Shown here one piece after another: positions 17,400-25,667 of a stretch of DNA of 64,000 nucleotides (position 1 is the first letter of the stretch; each line of letters opens with the position of its first letter). The translations under genes and the position numbers were made by a program. Source of the DNA: UBA3775 sp051877895 (lineage in GTDB: Bacteria > Bacillota > Clostridia > Lachnospirales > Lachnospiraceae); NCBI GenBank assembly GCA_051877895.1, contig JBJEJI010000089.1, positions 1 through 64,000 of the forward strand. The letters are read 5' to 3'. Under the pieces are notes generated by a model. It did no database searches. It was given only the letters and a program-made list of their open reading frames with translations, and was not told the DNA's origin.

Positions 17400-19130
17400 C
17401 TACTCCACCGGCACAAGAATTACCGACTGCATCTCAACCTCACGGTCACCCTTTTGCTGAACCAGCATAAACAGATTAATGATACTTCCTCTGATTTTCA
17501 GTCCCTGAGCCTTTGCATCCTCAGTAATTTCTTTAATCTGTTCTATGTATCCGCGGCTGCAACAGCTCATAAGATAAACAAGGTTTTTTCCACTCATTTC
17601 TAAATCATCTGCATTTTTATATTTTGGATTGACCATGTTTACAGAAGCCAGGCTTTCAGATTCACATTCACTGTTGATTGAAATTCCTATTGGAAATTCG
17701 TACAATTCCTCCCTTTCTTTTCCGGTCTTGATTGCAGCCATGACTTCCTTACCAAAACCTTTTTGATCTTTATAGGTGTCAGGTGAAAAAGCAATTCTTC
17801 GTAAATATCTTTTCTTTCTCAGAAATGCCATGTGTCCCTTACCGGTATGCTCCTTTGACAACCCCTGAAAACCTTCTGTCAATTCTTTTAAATATATTTT
17901 TGCATCAACCACATCTTTTATTTTGTCATAAATAAGCGCTTTTTGTGTTGTAAGTATGTTTAAACGCCGTTCAAGATATTTATCATCCCATATGGTCCCC
18001 GGCCAGATTGTTTTTATCTGTTCCAGAGAAAAGCCTGCCTGCTTTAGACACTTTATGTTAATAAGTGTATATATCTGGGAGATTCCGTAGTATTTATATC
18101 CATTTTCCGCTACATACTCCGGTCTGATTATTTTAAGCTTTTCATAATGATTAAGAGCATTCCGGGTTATATTACACATTTTAATAAATTCACCGCTGGA
18201 AAGCAGATGACTGGTTACATCCCATATGTCAGACGAACTATCTTCTGTTCTCCAGTCTATTTTCTTCAACTTAACAAATTTGTCCTCTTCTGCTTTTTTT
18301 ACCGGCACAATTATGAGTCTGTCCCCAAAGCGAACACCCTTACTGTTAAACGAGAAAATATTGGTCATTACATTAATATCTGCAACAGGCTCCAGCATAT
18401 TTTCATTCATATAATCGCGGATTTCATCACAGGCCTCAAACACGGAACTTATATCTCCTACTCTGCGAACCGCAATACAGTCATAATAATCACACTCAGG
18501 AAGATATTTATTCCCCACACCCAGAGTAAAATTGCTGATTGCAAAAACAGAATTTTCTCCTTTTATAAAGTTCTCTTTTCGGAAATGGGTTATTAAAGGG
18601 AATGAACCATCCCTGAGATTGGAATACTGCTCAAAAATCACTTTATTACACATGGAATAGTATTCCGCAGAGCTCATACTTAAATCTCTGTCTAAATAAT
18701 TTATTTTTAAAGAGCCCTTATTTTTAGCCTTGACGATAACCGGTCCGTCCTCCGTATTAAACTCATCGAAGAAATTAGTCAAATAAACCATTTTATCAAT
18801 ATATCTGTAATTTCTTATCAGTTCTTTATAGGTTGCACTTAACTTATCTTCAATCCTGAGGACTTCCGCAAATCGCATAATATAATTTTCACCGGTTTCC
18901 TCCTCAAAGCTTTTATCCAGATAGCTTTTTATTGAACGAAGGTCAATACCTGCGGTCTGAAAAGCTTTAATTAATATAATGGTATACCACTGAAACGGGT
19001 GATAATACCTGTCTCCTCTGGTATTTGTCCTTACCGGTTTCAGCAAACCCAGATTATCATAGTGAATGAGCGTATTTCTCGTAACGCCCGTAAGCTTCAT
19101 AAATTCTCCTGTAACCAAAAGTCCAAACAT
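17400..19130 (-). CDS. Tandem MerR-family transcriptional regulator (two MerR modules)
   Basis: The 576-residue protein carries two complete MerR winged-helix modules in one chain. The first is at residues 5-75 ('TGEFMKLTGVTRNTLIHYD', 'GIDLRSIKSYLD'), and the second at about 309-378 ('SSGEFIKMCNITRNALNHYE', 'GFSLEQIKTIW'). Each is followed by a helical linker and then a domain that may resemble the GyrI-like multidrug-binding fold. Usual MerR proteins have one module and dimerise, so this looks like an internal duplication yielding a single-chain pseudo-dimer. The effector and target are unknown. The start follows AAGGAGGG. It is divergent from the 183-residue hypothetical gene, with 146 bases between the two genes. 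Confidence 0.88.
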   Translation of the reverse strand: MFGLLVTGEFMKLTGVTRNTLIHYDNLGLLKPVRTNTRGDRYYHPFQWYTIILIKAFQTAGIDLRSIKSYLDKSFEEETGENYIMRFAEVLRIEDKLSATYKELIRNYRYIDKMVYLTNFFDEFNTEDGPVIVKAKNKGSLKINYLDRDLSMSSAEYYSMCNKVIFEQYSNLRDGSFPLITHFRKENFIKGENSVFAISNFTLGVGNKYLPECDYYDCIAVRRVGDISSVFEACDEIRDYMNENMLEPVADINVMTNIFSFNSKGVRFGDRLIIVPVKKAEEDKFVKLKKIDWRTEDSSSDIWDVTSHLLSSGEFIKMCNITRNALNHYEKLKIIRPEYVAENGYKYYGISQIYTLINIKCLKQAGFSLEQIKTIWPGTIWDDKYLERRLNILTTQKALIYDKIKDVVDAKIYLKELTEGFQGLSKEHTGKGHMAFLRKKRYLRRIAFSPDTYKDQKGFGKEVMAAIKTGKEREELYEFPIGISINSECESESLASVNMVNPKYKNADDLEMSGKNLVYLMSCCSRGYIEQIKEITEDAKAQGLKIRGSIINLFMLVQQKGDREVEMQSVILVPVE

Positions 19131-19276
19131 GCCTTTTCCCTCCTTGAACTTTTCTAAAATACCAAACAGTCAGGTTTCTCTTGATTTTTATACTCTTCGA
19201 TGTTATAAACTATATTGTCAAAAGCGAAAAAAATCAAGACTATGATTAATTTTTTTGCTTGGTTTTGGAGGCATTT

Positions 19277-19810
19277 ATGAACAAAGAAAAACTCATAAAC
19301 AACATTATCGACCAGGTTCAGGAGATGCAGCTTAAGCTTGGTTTTGCCAATGAAAGCGTATCTCTTTATTACCCGTATGATTCCATCCGCTTTCTTTTGG
19401 AAACTGACCTGGATAATTCTGCTCTGGCAGATACTTTAATAGATATTATTTCCCAACAGACTTTGGGAGAAATGCAATTAAAAGCAACAAAAAGCAGGGT
19501 TGTTGTTACACTTTCCCCTGCTACTGTTGAAAATATATATTTAAATTATCCGCCTTCGGATTTCCTGAAGGATATCATCGCTCTCTTTTCAGACCATCAT
19601 GGTTTAACCATGGACAATGTTGCCAAAATCTTCGAGAAATACAGTCCGGATTATGTCAGCCTGAAAATGCCGGAAGACTCTGATTTTGATTATGTTTTCT
19701 ATTTCAAAAATCCTGAAATCGACAGCTTTTATTACTGCGTAAAGGATGAAATAGGACATATTATATACCACAGGTTTATAGAAAGTGATTATAAGGCTTT
19801 GATTTGCTAA
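19277..19810 (+). CDS. Hypothetical protein, possibly DUF3877-like
   Basis: This 177-residue cytosolic protein begins at ATG 19277, six bases after GGAGG; an upstream TTG is less likely. It contains no signal or membrane segment. Phrases such as 'LYYPYDSIRFLLE', 'NIYLNYPPSDFLKDIIALF' and 'DFDYVFYFKNPEIDSFYYCV' recall the DUF3877 family of clostridia, but I am only moderately sure. The function is unknown. It is transcribed away from the double-MerR gene and could be its target. It converges with spmA with ten bases between the stops. Confidence 0.7.
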   Translation: MNKEKLINNIIDQVQEMQLKLGFANESVSLYYPYDSIRFLLETDLDNSALADTLIDIISQQTLGEMQLKATKSRVVVTLSPATVENIYLNYPPSDFLKDIIALFSDHHGLTMDNVAKIFEKYSPDYVSLKMPEDSDFDYVFYFKNPEIDSFYYCVKDEIGHIIYHRFIESDYKALIC

Positions 19811-19820
19811 ATAAGAGCTG

Positions 19821-20483
19821 TTAATTATACAATTCATCCCTGTCACCCATGATTTTTGCAAATAATATTCCAATGCAAGTGCTGAACAGAGTAGCAAGAA
19901 GTCCCACGCCTACAATAGCCGCAGGGTTCACGCTTCCGTACCGGCTGCGGTAAGCAATAATGTTAACCGGAATCAGCTGGAGGGATGAAATATTAATTAT
20001 CAGAAAGGTACACATATCCGTACTTGCAGTATCTGTGCTGTACCTTTTTTCTTCTTTTTTTGTCAGTTTTCTTCCCTGTTTTTTGGCTTCCTCTTTTTTT
20101 CTTCTGCAATATTCCTCATGATTCTTTTTTAATTCCCGCATAGCCTGAAGGCCGCTTGGTGTTGCTGCCCAGCCCAGTCCAAGCATATTTGCCACCATGT
20201 TTGCAGCAATATATTCCGCCGCCTTCGAATCTCTTTCAACACCCGGGAACAGATACTCAATAGGACGACGAAGCAGACAAGTCAGCTTTCGCATAATCCC
20301 CACTTCTCTTGCAATCTCCATAAATCCACACCACAGTGCAACAATTCCAAGCATCCCTATAACCAGTTCCACAGCCTCGGTGGCACTGTTAATAATGCCC
20401 GTGCCAACCTGTTCCGCCCGATTCATGGCGATTCCATAGGCAACTCCAATTAATATCATACATTCCCAAAGATAATTTATCAT
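19821..20483 (-). CDS. spmA: Spore maturation protein A-like nucleoside-recognition (Gate) domain membrane protein
   Basis: The 220-residue protein has several membrane helices and the SpmA landmarks 'MINYLWECMILIGV' at the start, 'LVIGMLGIVALWCGFMEIA', 'IAANMVANMLGLGWAATP' and 'TFLIINISSLQLIPVNIIAYR'. In Bacillus, SpmA and SpmB together affect spore core dehydration. An unusually long charged insertion, rich in Lys and Glu (about residues 117-145), follows the GWAATP motif. spmB normally follows spmA directly, but here the next gene downstream reads in the opposite direction, so spmB is missing from this locus. I chose the second ATG (20483) because it matches the family start; ATG 20495 is also open. 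Confidence 0.85.
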   Translation of the reverse strand: MINYLWECMILIGVAYGIAMNRAEQVGTGIINSATEAVELVIGMLGIVALWCGFMEIAREVGIMRKLTCLLRRPIEYLFPGVERDSKAAEYIAANMVANMLGLGWAATPSGLQAMRELKKNHEEYCRRKKEEAKKQGRKLTKKEEKRYSTDTASTDMCTFLIINISSLQLIPVNIIAYRSRYGSVNPAAIVGVGLLATLFSTCIGILFAKIMGDRDELYN

Positions 20484-20611
20484 ACACTGTCCCATTAAGG
20501 ATTTGTATAGTTTATGCAGTATAGGAAAATTTTTTGACTGAAACTTTATGCTGCACTCATCAAAACGGCAGCGGCTTATCTTTAGTTTTTATACATTATT
20601 AAAAATTTCTC

Positions 20612-20640
20612 TTGAACTAACAGATGGGATTGATTATGAT
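20612..20640 (+). promoter_or_regulatory. Promoter of the HD hydrolase gene
   Basis: TTGAAC (20612-20617) and TATGAT (20635-20640) are 17 bases apart. About 85 very AT-rich bases follow before the start, including the perfect palindrome GATAATTATC (20659-20668) and repeated ATATAGATRAT-like words. Confidence 0.5.
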
Positions 20641-20725
20641 ATAGATGATTGTAATATAGATAATTATCACATTAGTAATTATATAGATGATAATATAAAA
20701 GTTATCCCTTGAATTGGAGGGCATT

Positions 20726-21409
20726 ATGGATTTTTCTTTACAAAACAATGAAACATCTTCTCCCCGGACCATGGTTCTCCATGATCAGATTTTTTCCGTT
20801 GAAATCTTATATGGGCAGGTTGAAAAAGCTGCCCATGAGAAAAGTCTTTCTTCTACCCTGCAGGCACTTCCTCTCATGAAAAAGTACCACGAAGGACAAA
20901 CCAGAAAAGGCCCGGGTAATGTTCCTTTCATTTACCATCCTCTGACAATGGCAGTTCATGCCCTTGCTTTAGGAATAGAAAATGACAATATTCTCTCTGC
21001 AATTCTGCTTCATGATGTCTGCGAAGACTGTGGAATTGCTCCTGATGAGCTTCCTGTAAATAAGGATATTCAAAAACTGGTGGATATTCTGACTTATACA
21101 GAGCTTCCGGGGGAAAGTGAAGACTCCGCTCTTAACCGCTATTTCAAAAGAATTTCCGAAAATACAGATGCAATGCTCATAAAAATAATAGACCGGTGCA
21201 ATAACATTGCCTCTATGGCAGCTGCTTTTACACCGGAACACATGATTTCCTATATTTATGAAACGGAGAATTATGTACTTCCCCTTTTAGAAGATTTAAA
21301 AGAAAACGGTAAATACAATAAAATTACCTTTGTTTTAGAATACCACATGCTGAGCATACTTGAAAGCCTTAAACATATGATTGCTCTTCTTGGCACTAAA
21401 AATTCCTAA
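20726..21409 (+). CDS. HD-domain (RelA/SpoT hydrolase- or MESH1-like) protein
   Basis: The 227-residue protein shows the metal-binding HD pattern of the (p)ppGpp hydrolase superfamily: 'PLMKKYHEGQTRKG', 'FIYHPLTMAVHALALG' with the first His, and 'AILLHDVCEDCG' with the HD pair. 'MLIKIIDRCNNIASM' supplies the later Asp and Asn (KxxDRxxN). There is no synthetase, TGS or ACT domain, so it is a small stand-alone hydrolase candidate. ppGpp or NADPH could be substrates, by analogy with MESH1; this is inference. ATG 20726 is five bases after GGAGGG. It overlaps the stop of rsmI by four bases on the opposite strand. Confidence 0.8.
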   Translation: MDFSLQNNETSSPRTMVLHDQIFSVEILYGQVEKAAHEKSLSSTLQALPLMKKYHEGQTRKGPGNVPFIYHPLTMAVHALALGIENDNILSAILLHDVCEDCGIAPDELPVNKDIQKLVDILTYTELPGESEDSALNRYFKRISENTDAMLIKIIDRCNNIASMAAAFTPEHMISYIYETENYVLPLLEDLKENGKYNKITFVLEYHMLSILESLKHMIALLGTKNS

Positions 21410-22248
21410 AGGTTTAGGAGCATGGCATAGATTTCTCTTTTTCCAACACCTCTGTCAGCCGCAACCGCTTTCATGGCTTCTTTTTTGTCCATTCCTTTAT
21501 CGAGATAAAGCTGCATATGCTCTTCTATATCCATCTGTTCCCAACGGGCAACGCTTTCCTCTTTAATTTCTTTGCGTGATTTTCCCTCAATAACCAGAAC
21601 ATACTCACCCTTAGGTTCATTGGCTTCATAATATGAAACAGCACCATTAAGGTCGGTTCTCAGCACGGTTTCATATTTTTTTGTAAGCTCCTTAACCACA
21701 GAAATCTGACGGTTTCCAAGCGTTTCTGCCAGTGTCTGCAGTGTTTTAATCAGATGATGCGGAGCTTCATATATAATTATGGTTCTTGTTTCATTCTTTA
21801 ACTCTTCCAGAATTTCTGCACGTCTTCTCTTGTCCGAAGGAAGAAAGGCTTCAAAAGCAAAACGTCCGGTTTTCTGTCCGGAAATAGCAAGAGCCGAAAC
21901 ACAGGCACAGGCACCCGGAACTATGGTGACATTTACACCTGCCGCATGGGCCATTGCCACAATTTCCTCTCCCGGGTCAGATATCCCCGGCATTCCGGCA
22001 TCAGTAATCAGGGCAATATTCATTCCGGACTGAAGCTTTGCAATCAGTTCATGTGCCTTTTCTATTTTGTTAAACTCATGGTAACTAGTCATGGGTGTTT
22101 TTATTTCGAAATGATTTAAAAGCTTTATGGAATTTCTGGTATCTTCAGCAGCAATTAAATCTACTTCTCCAAGAACACGGACAGCCCTGTAGGTCATGTC
22201 CTCCAGATTTCCAATGGGTGTTGCCACCAGATAAAGTGAACCGTACAT
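21406..22248 (-). CDS. rsmI: 16S rRNA (cytidine(1402)-2'-O)-methyltransferase
   Basis: RsmI methylates the ribose of C1402 in the decoding centre of 16S rRNA. It belongs to the tetrapyrrole-methylase fold: 'LYLVATPIGNLEDMTYRAV' at the N-terminus, 'AAEDTRNSIKLLNHF', 'ALITDAGMPGISDPGEE', 'VPGACACVSALAISG', and 'IIYEAPHHLIKTL'. The C-terminal part 'KGMDKKEAMKAVAADRGVGKREIY' is the usual helical end. ATG 22248 has GGGGG six bases upstream; an earlier TTG at 22281 would overlap the methyltransferase gene. Its place next to the trmN6-like gene matches yabB-yazA-yabC of Bacillus, with yazA missing. Confidence 0.94.
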   Translation of the reverse strand: MYGSLYLVATPIGNLEDMTYRAVRVLGEVDLIAAEDTRNSIKLLNHFEIKTPMTSYHEFNKIEKAHELIAKLQSGMNIALITDAGMPGISDPGEEIVAMAHAAGVNVTIVPGACACVSALAISGQKTGRFAFEAFLPSDKRRRAEILEELKNETRTIIIYEAPHHLIKTLQTLAETLGNRQISVVKELTKKYETVLRTDLNGAVSYYEANEPKGEYVLVIEGKSRKEIKEESVARWEQMDIEEHMQLYLDKGMDKKEAMKAVAADRGVGKREIYAMLLNL

Positions 22249-22277
22249 ATATCCCCCATTACGTTTTTTCTTTTTAC

Positions 22278-23021
22278 TCAATATCCGTAAACTGTCTTGA
22301 TTTCGTCACTGTAAACTCCCGGTTCGCTAAAAACAATTACCGGTTCTTCCACAATCAGCTGGCGTCCGCCGCCTTTTACCGCTTCGATTAATACCATGTT
22401 CGGCTTTTTATCCGCAAAAGGCTGGACAAATTTCATTCTTTTTGGCTCCAGACGGTTTGCGGTCAGCTCAAGCATAATCTCAACAAGCCTTGAAGGTCTG
22501 TGAACCATAAAAAAGTGTCCGCCTTCCTTCAAAACAGCTGACGCCTGTAAGCAGACATCCTCTAATGTACACAGAACTTCATGTCTGGCAATTGCCTTTG
22601 CGCTTTCAGGGTTTGCAAGTCCTTTGCCAAAGGGCATATATGGCGGATTGCAGGTTACAACATCCATGCTGTTTCTTCCGTAAACTTCCGAAGCTTGTTT
22701 TATATCTCCGACTTCCACCGTAATTCTCTCCGAAAGTCCATTGACCTCCACACTGCGTTTTGCCATATCCGCACTTTCAGGCTGAATTTCCATGGCATAT
22801 ATATGCTCCGCAGGAGTTTTAGCTGCCAGAAGGATAGGGATGATTCCGGTTCCCGTACACATATCAAGAACCTTTCCATCCGGTTTCACACGAGTAAACC
22901 CTGATAACAGAACCGCATCCATGCCAAAGCAGAATTTTTCCGGATTCTGGATAATGTGATATCCGTTCCTTTCAAGGTCATCAAACCGCTCTCCCGGCTT
23001 TAAAACAGAAGTGTCTATCAT
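22278..23021 (-). CDS. tRNA1(Val) (adenine(37)-N6)-methyltransferase-like protein (TrmN6/YabB)
   Basis: The 247-residue SAM-dependent enzyme has motif I as 'VLDMCTGTGIIPILLAA' and the N6-adenine/glutamine methyltransferase motif as 'VTCNPPYMPFG'. 'RFDDLERNGYHIIQNPEKFCFGMDAVLLSGF' is characteristic of the YabB/YfiC group, split here for brevity into its parts: FDDL, IIQNPE and FGMDAVLLS. In E. coli this group methylates A37 of tRNA-Val; the target in Firmicutes is assumed by homology. The ATG at 23021 follows GGAGA by five bases. It precedes rsmI, as in the Bacillus yab cluster. Confidence 0.85.
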   Translation of the reverse strand: MIDTSVLKPGERFDDLERNGYHIIQNPEKFCFGMDAVLLSGFTRVKPDGKVLDMCTGTGIIPILLAAKTPAEHIYAMEIQPESADMAKRSVEVNGLSERITVEVGDIKQASEVYGRNSMDVVTCNPPYMPFGKGLANPESAKAIARHEVLCTLEDVCLQASAVLKEGGHFFMVHRPSRLVEIMLELTANRLEPKRMKFVQPFADKKPNMVLIEAVKGGGRQLIVEEPVIVFSEPGVYSDEIKTVYGY

Positions 23022-23090
23022 ATATTTCTCCATTCGCCAAACATCTTTCCCCGAAGTACCTTTTAAAGATTTTTCCCGACGAATTCTAAA

Positions 23091-24008
23091 TTAATCCTCT
23101 AAGTGATGACGTTCCTTCTTCTCTAATGCGTCGAGCTTACGAATTTCTGCATCATCATTTTTGCTGAAATGCATTTTTCTCGGTTTAAACTTCAGGTCCT
23201 TAACGGAAAACTCTTTAACCTCTCGCAATTCTTCATTATCAATGGCATCCTCTTCCTGAACCAGAACCTTAACAGTCTGTTTCAAAACGGACACACTTAC
23301 CACTTCTCCTTTTTCTCCTGTGTTGGAAGTCACAAAATCACCTACACCCGGAAGCTTGCTGTTTAAATATTCATATGCCGCCTCTTCATTGGTAAGACAA
23401 CACATAAGTCTGCCACAGTTTCCGCTAAGCTTTGTAGGATTAAGGCTTAAGTTCTGTTCTTTTGCCATTTTTACGGAAACAGGACTGAAATCACTAAGAT
23501 AGGTGGTACAGCAAAGTTCACGTCCGCAGATACCAATTCCACCAAGCAGCTTTGTTTCGTCTCTTACACCAATCTGTCTTAACTCAATTCTGGTACGGAA
23601 AACGGATGCAAGATCCTTTACCAGGTCTCTGAAATCCACACGTCCGTCTGCGGTGAAGTAAAATAAAATCTTGTTTCTGTCAAAGGTATACTCACAATCC
23701 ACAATTTTCATTACCAGACCATGTTTTTTGCACTTTTCACAACAGATTTCCATAGCCTCTTTTTCTTTTTCACGGTTTTGTGCATAAGTCTGGTCATCTT
23801 CCGGTGTAGCCGGTCTGATAATCTTCTTAAGCGGAGGAACGATTTCCTCCTCCTTAATCTGTTTTTCTCCCAGAATTACAAAGCCGTACTCTACGCCTCT
23901 GACTGTTTCCACAATAACATGATCTCCCATCTCAACGTGAAACTCTCCGGGACTGAAATAATATACCTTTCCGGTTTTTCTAAATCTGACACCTATAATT
24001 GTAACCAT
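23091..24008 (-). CDS. ricT: PSP1-domain protein, RicT/YaaT-like
   Basis: RicT (YaaT) is part of the RicA-RicF-RicT complex, which in Bacillus supports mRNA maturation and phosphorelay control of sporulation and carries iron-sulfur clusters. The 305-residue protein shows the PSP1 pattern: 'YYFSPGEFHVEMGDHVIVET', 'RGVEYGFV', 'DFRDLVKDLASVFRTRIELRQIG' (given in pieces: DFRDL, FRTRIELRQIG), 'GGIGICGRELCC' and 'NCGRLMCCLTNE'. The CC pairs and extra Cys residues are the expected cluster ligands. The start ATG 24008 follows GGAGG. It sits between holB and the yabB-like gene as in Bacillus, but yabA is missing. Confidence 0.93.
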   Translation of the reverse strand: MVTIIGVRFRKTGKVYYFSPGEFHVEMGDHVIVETVRGVEYGFVILGEKQIKEEEIVPPLKKIIRPATPEDDQTYAQNREKEKEAMEICCEKCKKHGLVMKIVDCEYTFDRNKILFYFTADGRVDFRDLVKDLASVFRTRIELRQIGVRDETKLLGGIGICGRELCCTTYLSDFSPVSVKMAKEQNLSLNPTKLSGNCGRLMCCLTNEEAAYEYLNSKLPGVGDFVTSNTGEKGEVVSVSVLKQTVKVLVQEEDAIDNEELREVKEFSVKDLKFKPRKMHFSKNDDAEIRKLDALEKKERHHLED

Positions 24009-24091
24009 GTTTTCCTCCATTCTGAAGCGGTTTCACTTATCAATTCATCCCACAACTTAAGTTATGACTATAAAACTCAACTTAATAAATC

Positions 24092-25072
24092 CTATCTAAA
24101 CAATAACAAAAAGTTCTCGAAACTTATTTCCGTGTTTACGTTGCTCTCAAGTCTGCCTTCCAAAGTGTCTGCTCCTTCAAGCAGTTCTTCCAGACGTTCA
24201 TAACTTAACATTTTCTCCTGTGCTTCCAGAACTCTTTTTTCTTCACTGAACATACAGCGTTCATTTTTTCCCACAGATTTGATATAAAGTATATCTCTTA
24301 TCCATATACGGAACAGTCTGATGAAAAAAAGAATCTCTTCTTTCTCCTTAGCCCATTCACCGGATGTAACAAACACAGTTTCCGAATCCAGCTTACCTAT
24401 TTTTCTAAGCAATTCCAAACTCCGTTCCCGTCGTTCCGAAAATTCTTCACTGTCCACCCAGCGAAGTGCCAGCCCCGGGCTGCCACCTGAACATGCTGCT
24501 GCCAGTTTCGCCTGATAATCCGGTACATGCTTTTTGCCAATAAGGAATTTTACAATTTCATCACGTCCTGCCGGCAGAAATGGCAGGGCAATGCTTCTTG
24601 AAAGAATTGTATCAAGAAAAGCATTGATATTATTGGAAAGAAGAATTATTATCCCATATTCCGGAGGCTCTTCCAATGTTTTCAACAGTGCATTCTGAGC
24701 CTGCTCATTCATGCGCTCTGCCTCGTCCACTATAAAAATTTTATATTCCGAGCTGTAAGGTTTAATCTGCATCTCATTAACCAGCTGGCTACGGATATCA
24801 TCTACGCCGATAACGGATTTTTCATGAGTCACGCGGAAAACATCCGGATGATTTGCCGTTTCAAACTGCAGACAAGAGCGGCATTTACCGCAAGGCTTAT
24901 TTCCCTCCCCCATGCAAAGCAGTCCGGCCGCAAAAATATCTGCAACCATCCGTTTCCCACAGCCGTCCTCTCCATAAAAGATATAGGCATGGGATGGTTT
25001 TTTCCGTGTTATGGCATTTTCCAGATGATTGATAATACGTTTATGCCCTACTACTTCACTGAACTGATTCAA
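24092..25072 (-). CDS. holB: DNA polymerase III delta' subunit
   Basis: HolB is a clamp-loader subunit that helps load the sliding clamp at replication forks. It has the AAA+ features 'VVGHKRIINHLENAI' at the start, the P-loop 'FYGEDGCGKRMVADIF', the zinc-binding cluster 'CMGEGNKPCGKCRSC', 'KIFIVDEAERMNEQAQNALLKTLEEP' (Walker B; given here as VDEAERM and ALLKTLEEP) and 'NINAFLDTILSRS'. I place the start at TTG 25072, since GGGGAGG lies five bases upstream and the family's usual N-terminus follows. The start overlaps the preceding kinase-like gene by 17 bases. Confidence 0.92.
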   Translation of the reverse strand: MNQFSEVVGHKRIINHLENAITRKKPSHAYIFYGEDGCGKRMVADIFAAGLLCMGEGNKPCGKCRSCLQFETANHPDVFRVTHEKSVIGVDDIRSQLVNEMQIKPYSSEYKIFIVDEAERMNEQAQNALLKTLEEPPEYGIIILLSNNINAFLDTILSRSIALPFLPAGRDEIVKFLIGKKHVPDYQAKLAAACSGGSPGLALRWVDSEEFSERRERSLELLRKIGKLDSETVFVTSGEWAKEKEEILFFIRLFRIWIRDILYIKSVGKNERCMFSEEKRVLEAQEKMLSYERLEELLEGADTLEGRLESNVNTEISFENFLLLFR

Positions 25073-25667
25073 AGCCGCCTCCCCGGATAACCGCAACTAT
25101 TTCATCAACGCAATCATTTATATCCCCATTGTTTTCAAAACGTCTGTTAATTTCCAGACGTTCAAGCAATTCCGGAGAAAAATCCTTTTCGTCTGCAAGA
25201 TAACGTCTGCATACCTCGGCATATGAAGGCTTCTCCTGCTTTTCTTCTCTCTGTATGGAACGTTTCAGTCTTTCTCCGTCAGCAGTTTCAATATAAACGG
25301 GAACAACATTGTCTTTTCCAAAATAATCCCTGATTTTCTCATAAGCCTCAAGGGTTACAATCAGGATACTGTCATGGGAAGCGGTATCAATCTGACCATC
25401 ATCACAGGTAAAATAATACCACGGCCCGGCAACCGTATTATAACAACGGCTTTCAATGACCAATCCCTTAGTTTCCAGGTCCTTCATCTGCTCTAAAGTG
25501 ACAAAGTGGTATTCCACACCCTGGGTTTCACTGACCCTCTGCGGTCTGGTTGTATATCCCACCACAGGCTTAAGGTTTTCACCACACTTTTCGCATACTG
25601 ATTTATAGATATGATCCTTGCCCGTGGCACTTTTTCCCATTACCAGATAAAGCTTACCCAAAATCAT
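25056..25667 (-). CDS. Guanylate-kinase-like nucleoside monophosphate kinase
   Basis: The 203-residue protein begins with a P-loop, 'LVMGKSATGKDHIYK', and then has the guanylate-kinase-like 'VVGYTTRPQRVSETQGVEYHFV', whose Arg and Glu/Tyr residues bind the nucleotide. It has 'VPVYIETADGERLKRSIQRE' as a lid-like segment. GMP to GDP is the expected reaction, but the P-loop reads GKSATGKD and several GMP contacts look changed, so a divergent role is possible. It overlaps the preceding decarboxylase gene by four bases (ATGA), which signals translational coupling, and overlaps holB. In Bacillus this position holds thymidylate kinase (tmk). Confidence 0.8.
   Translation of the reverse strand: MILGKLYLVMGKSATGKDHIYKSVCEKCGENLKPVVGYTTRPQRVSETQGVEYHFVTLEQMKDLETKGLVIESRCYNTVAGPWYYFTCDDGQIDTASHDSILIVTLEAYEKIRDYFGKDNVVPVYIETADGERLKRSIQREEKQEKPSYAEVCRRYLADEKDFSPELLERLEINRRFENNGDINDCVDEIVAVIRGGGFESVQ

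Noticed and set aside
21404..21420. TCCTAAA-GG-TTTAGGA palindrome at the overlap of two convergent stops
   Set aside because: The loop of two bases is too small and no T run follows, so a terminator is not supported; stop codons on both strands explain the symmetry.
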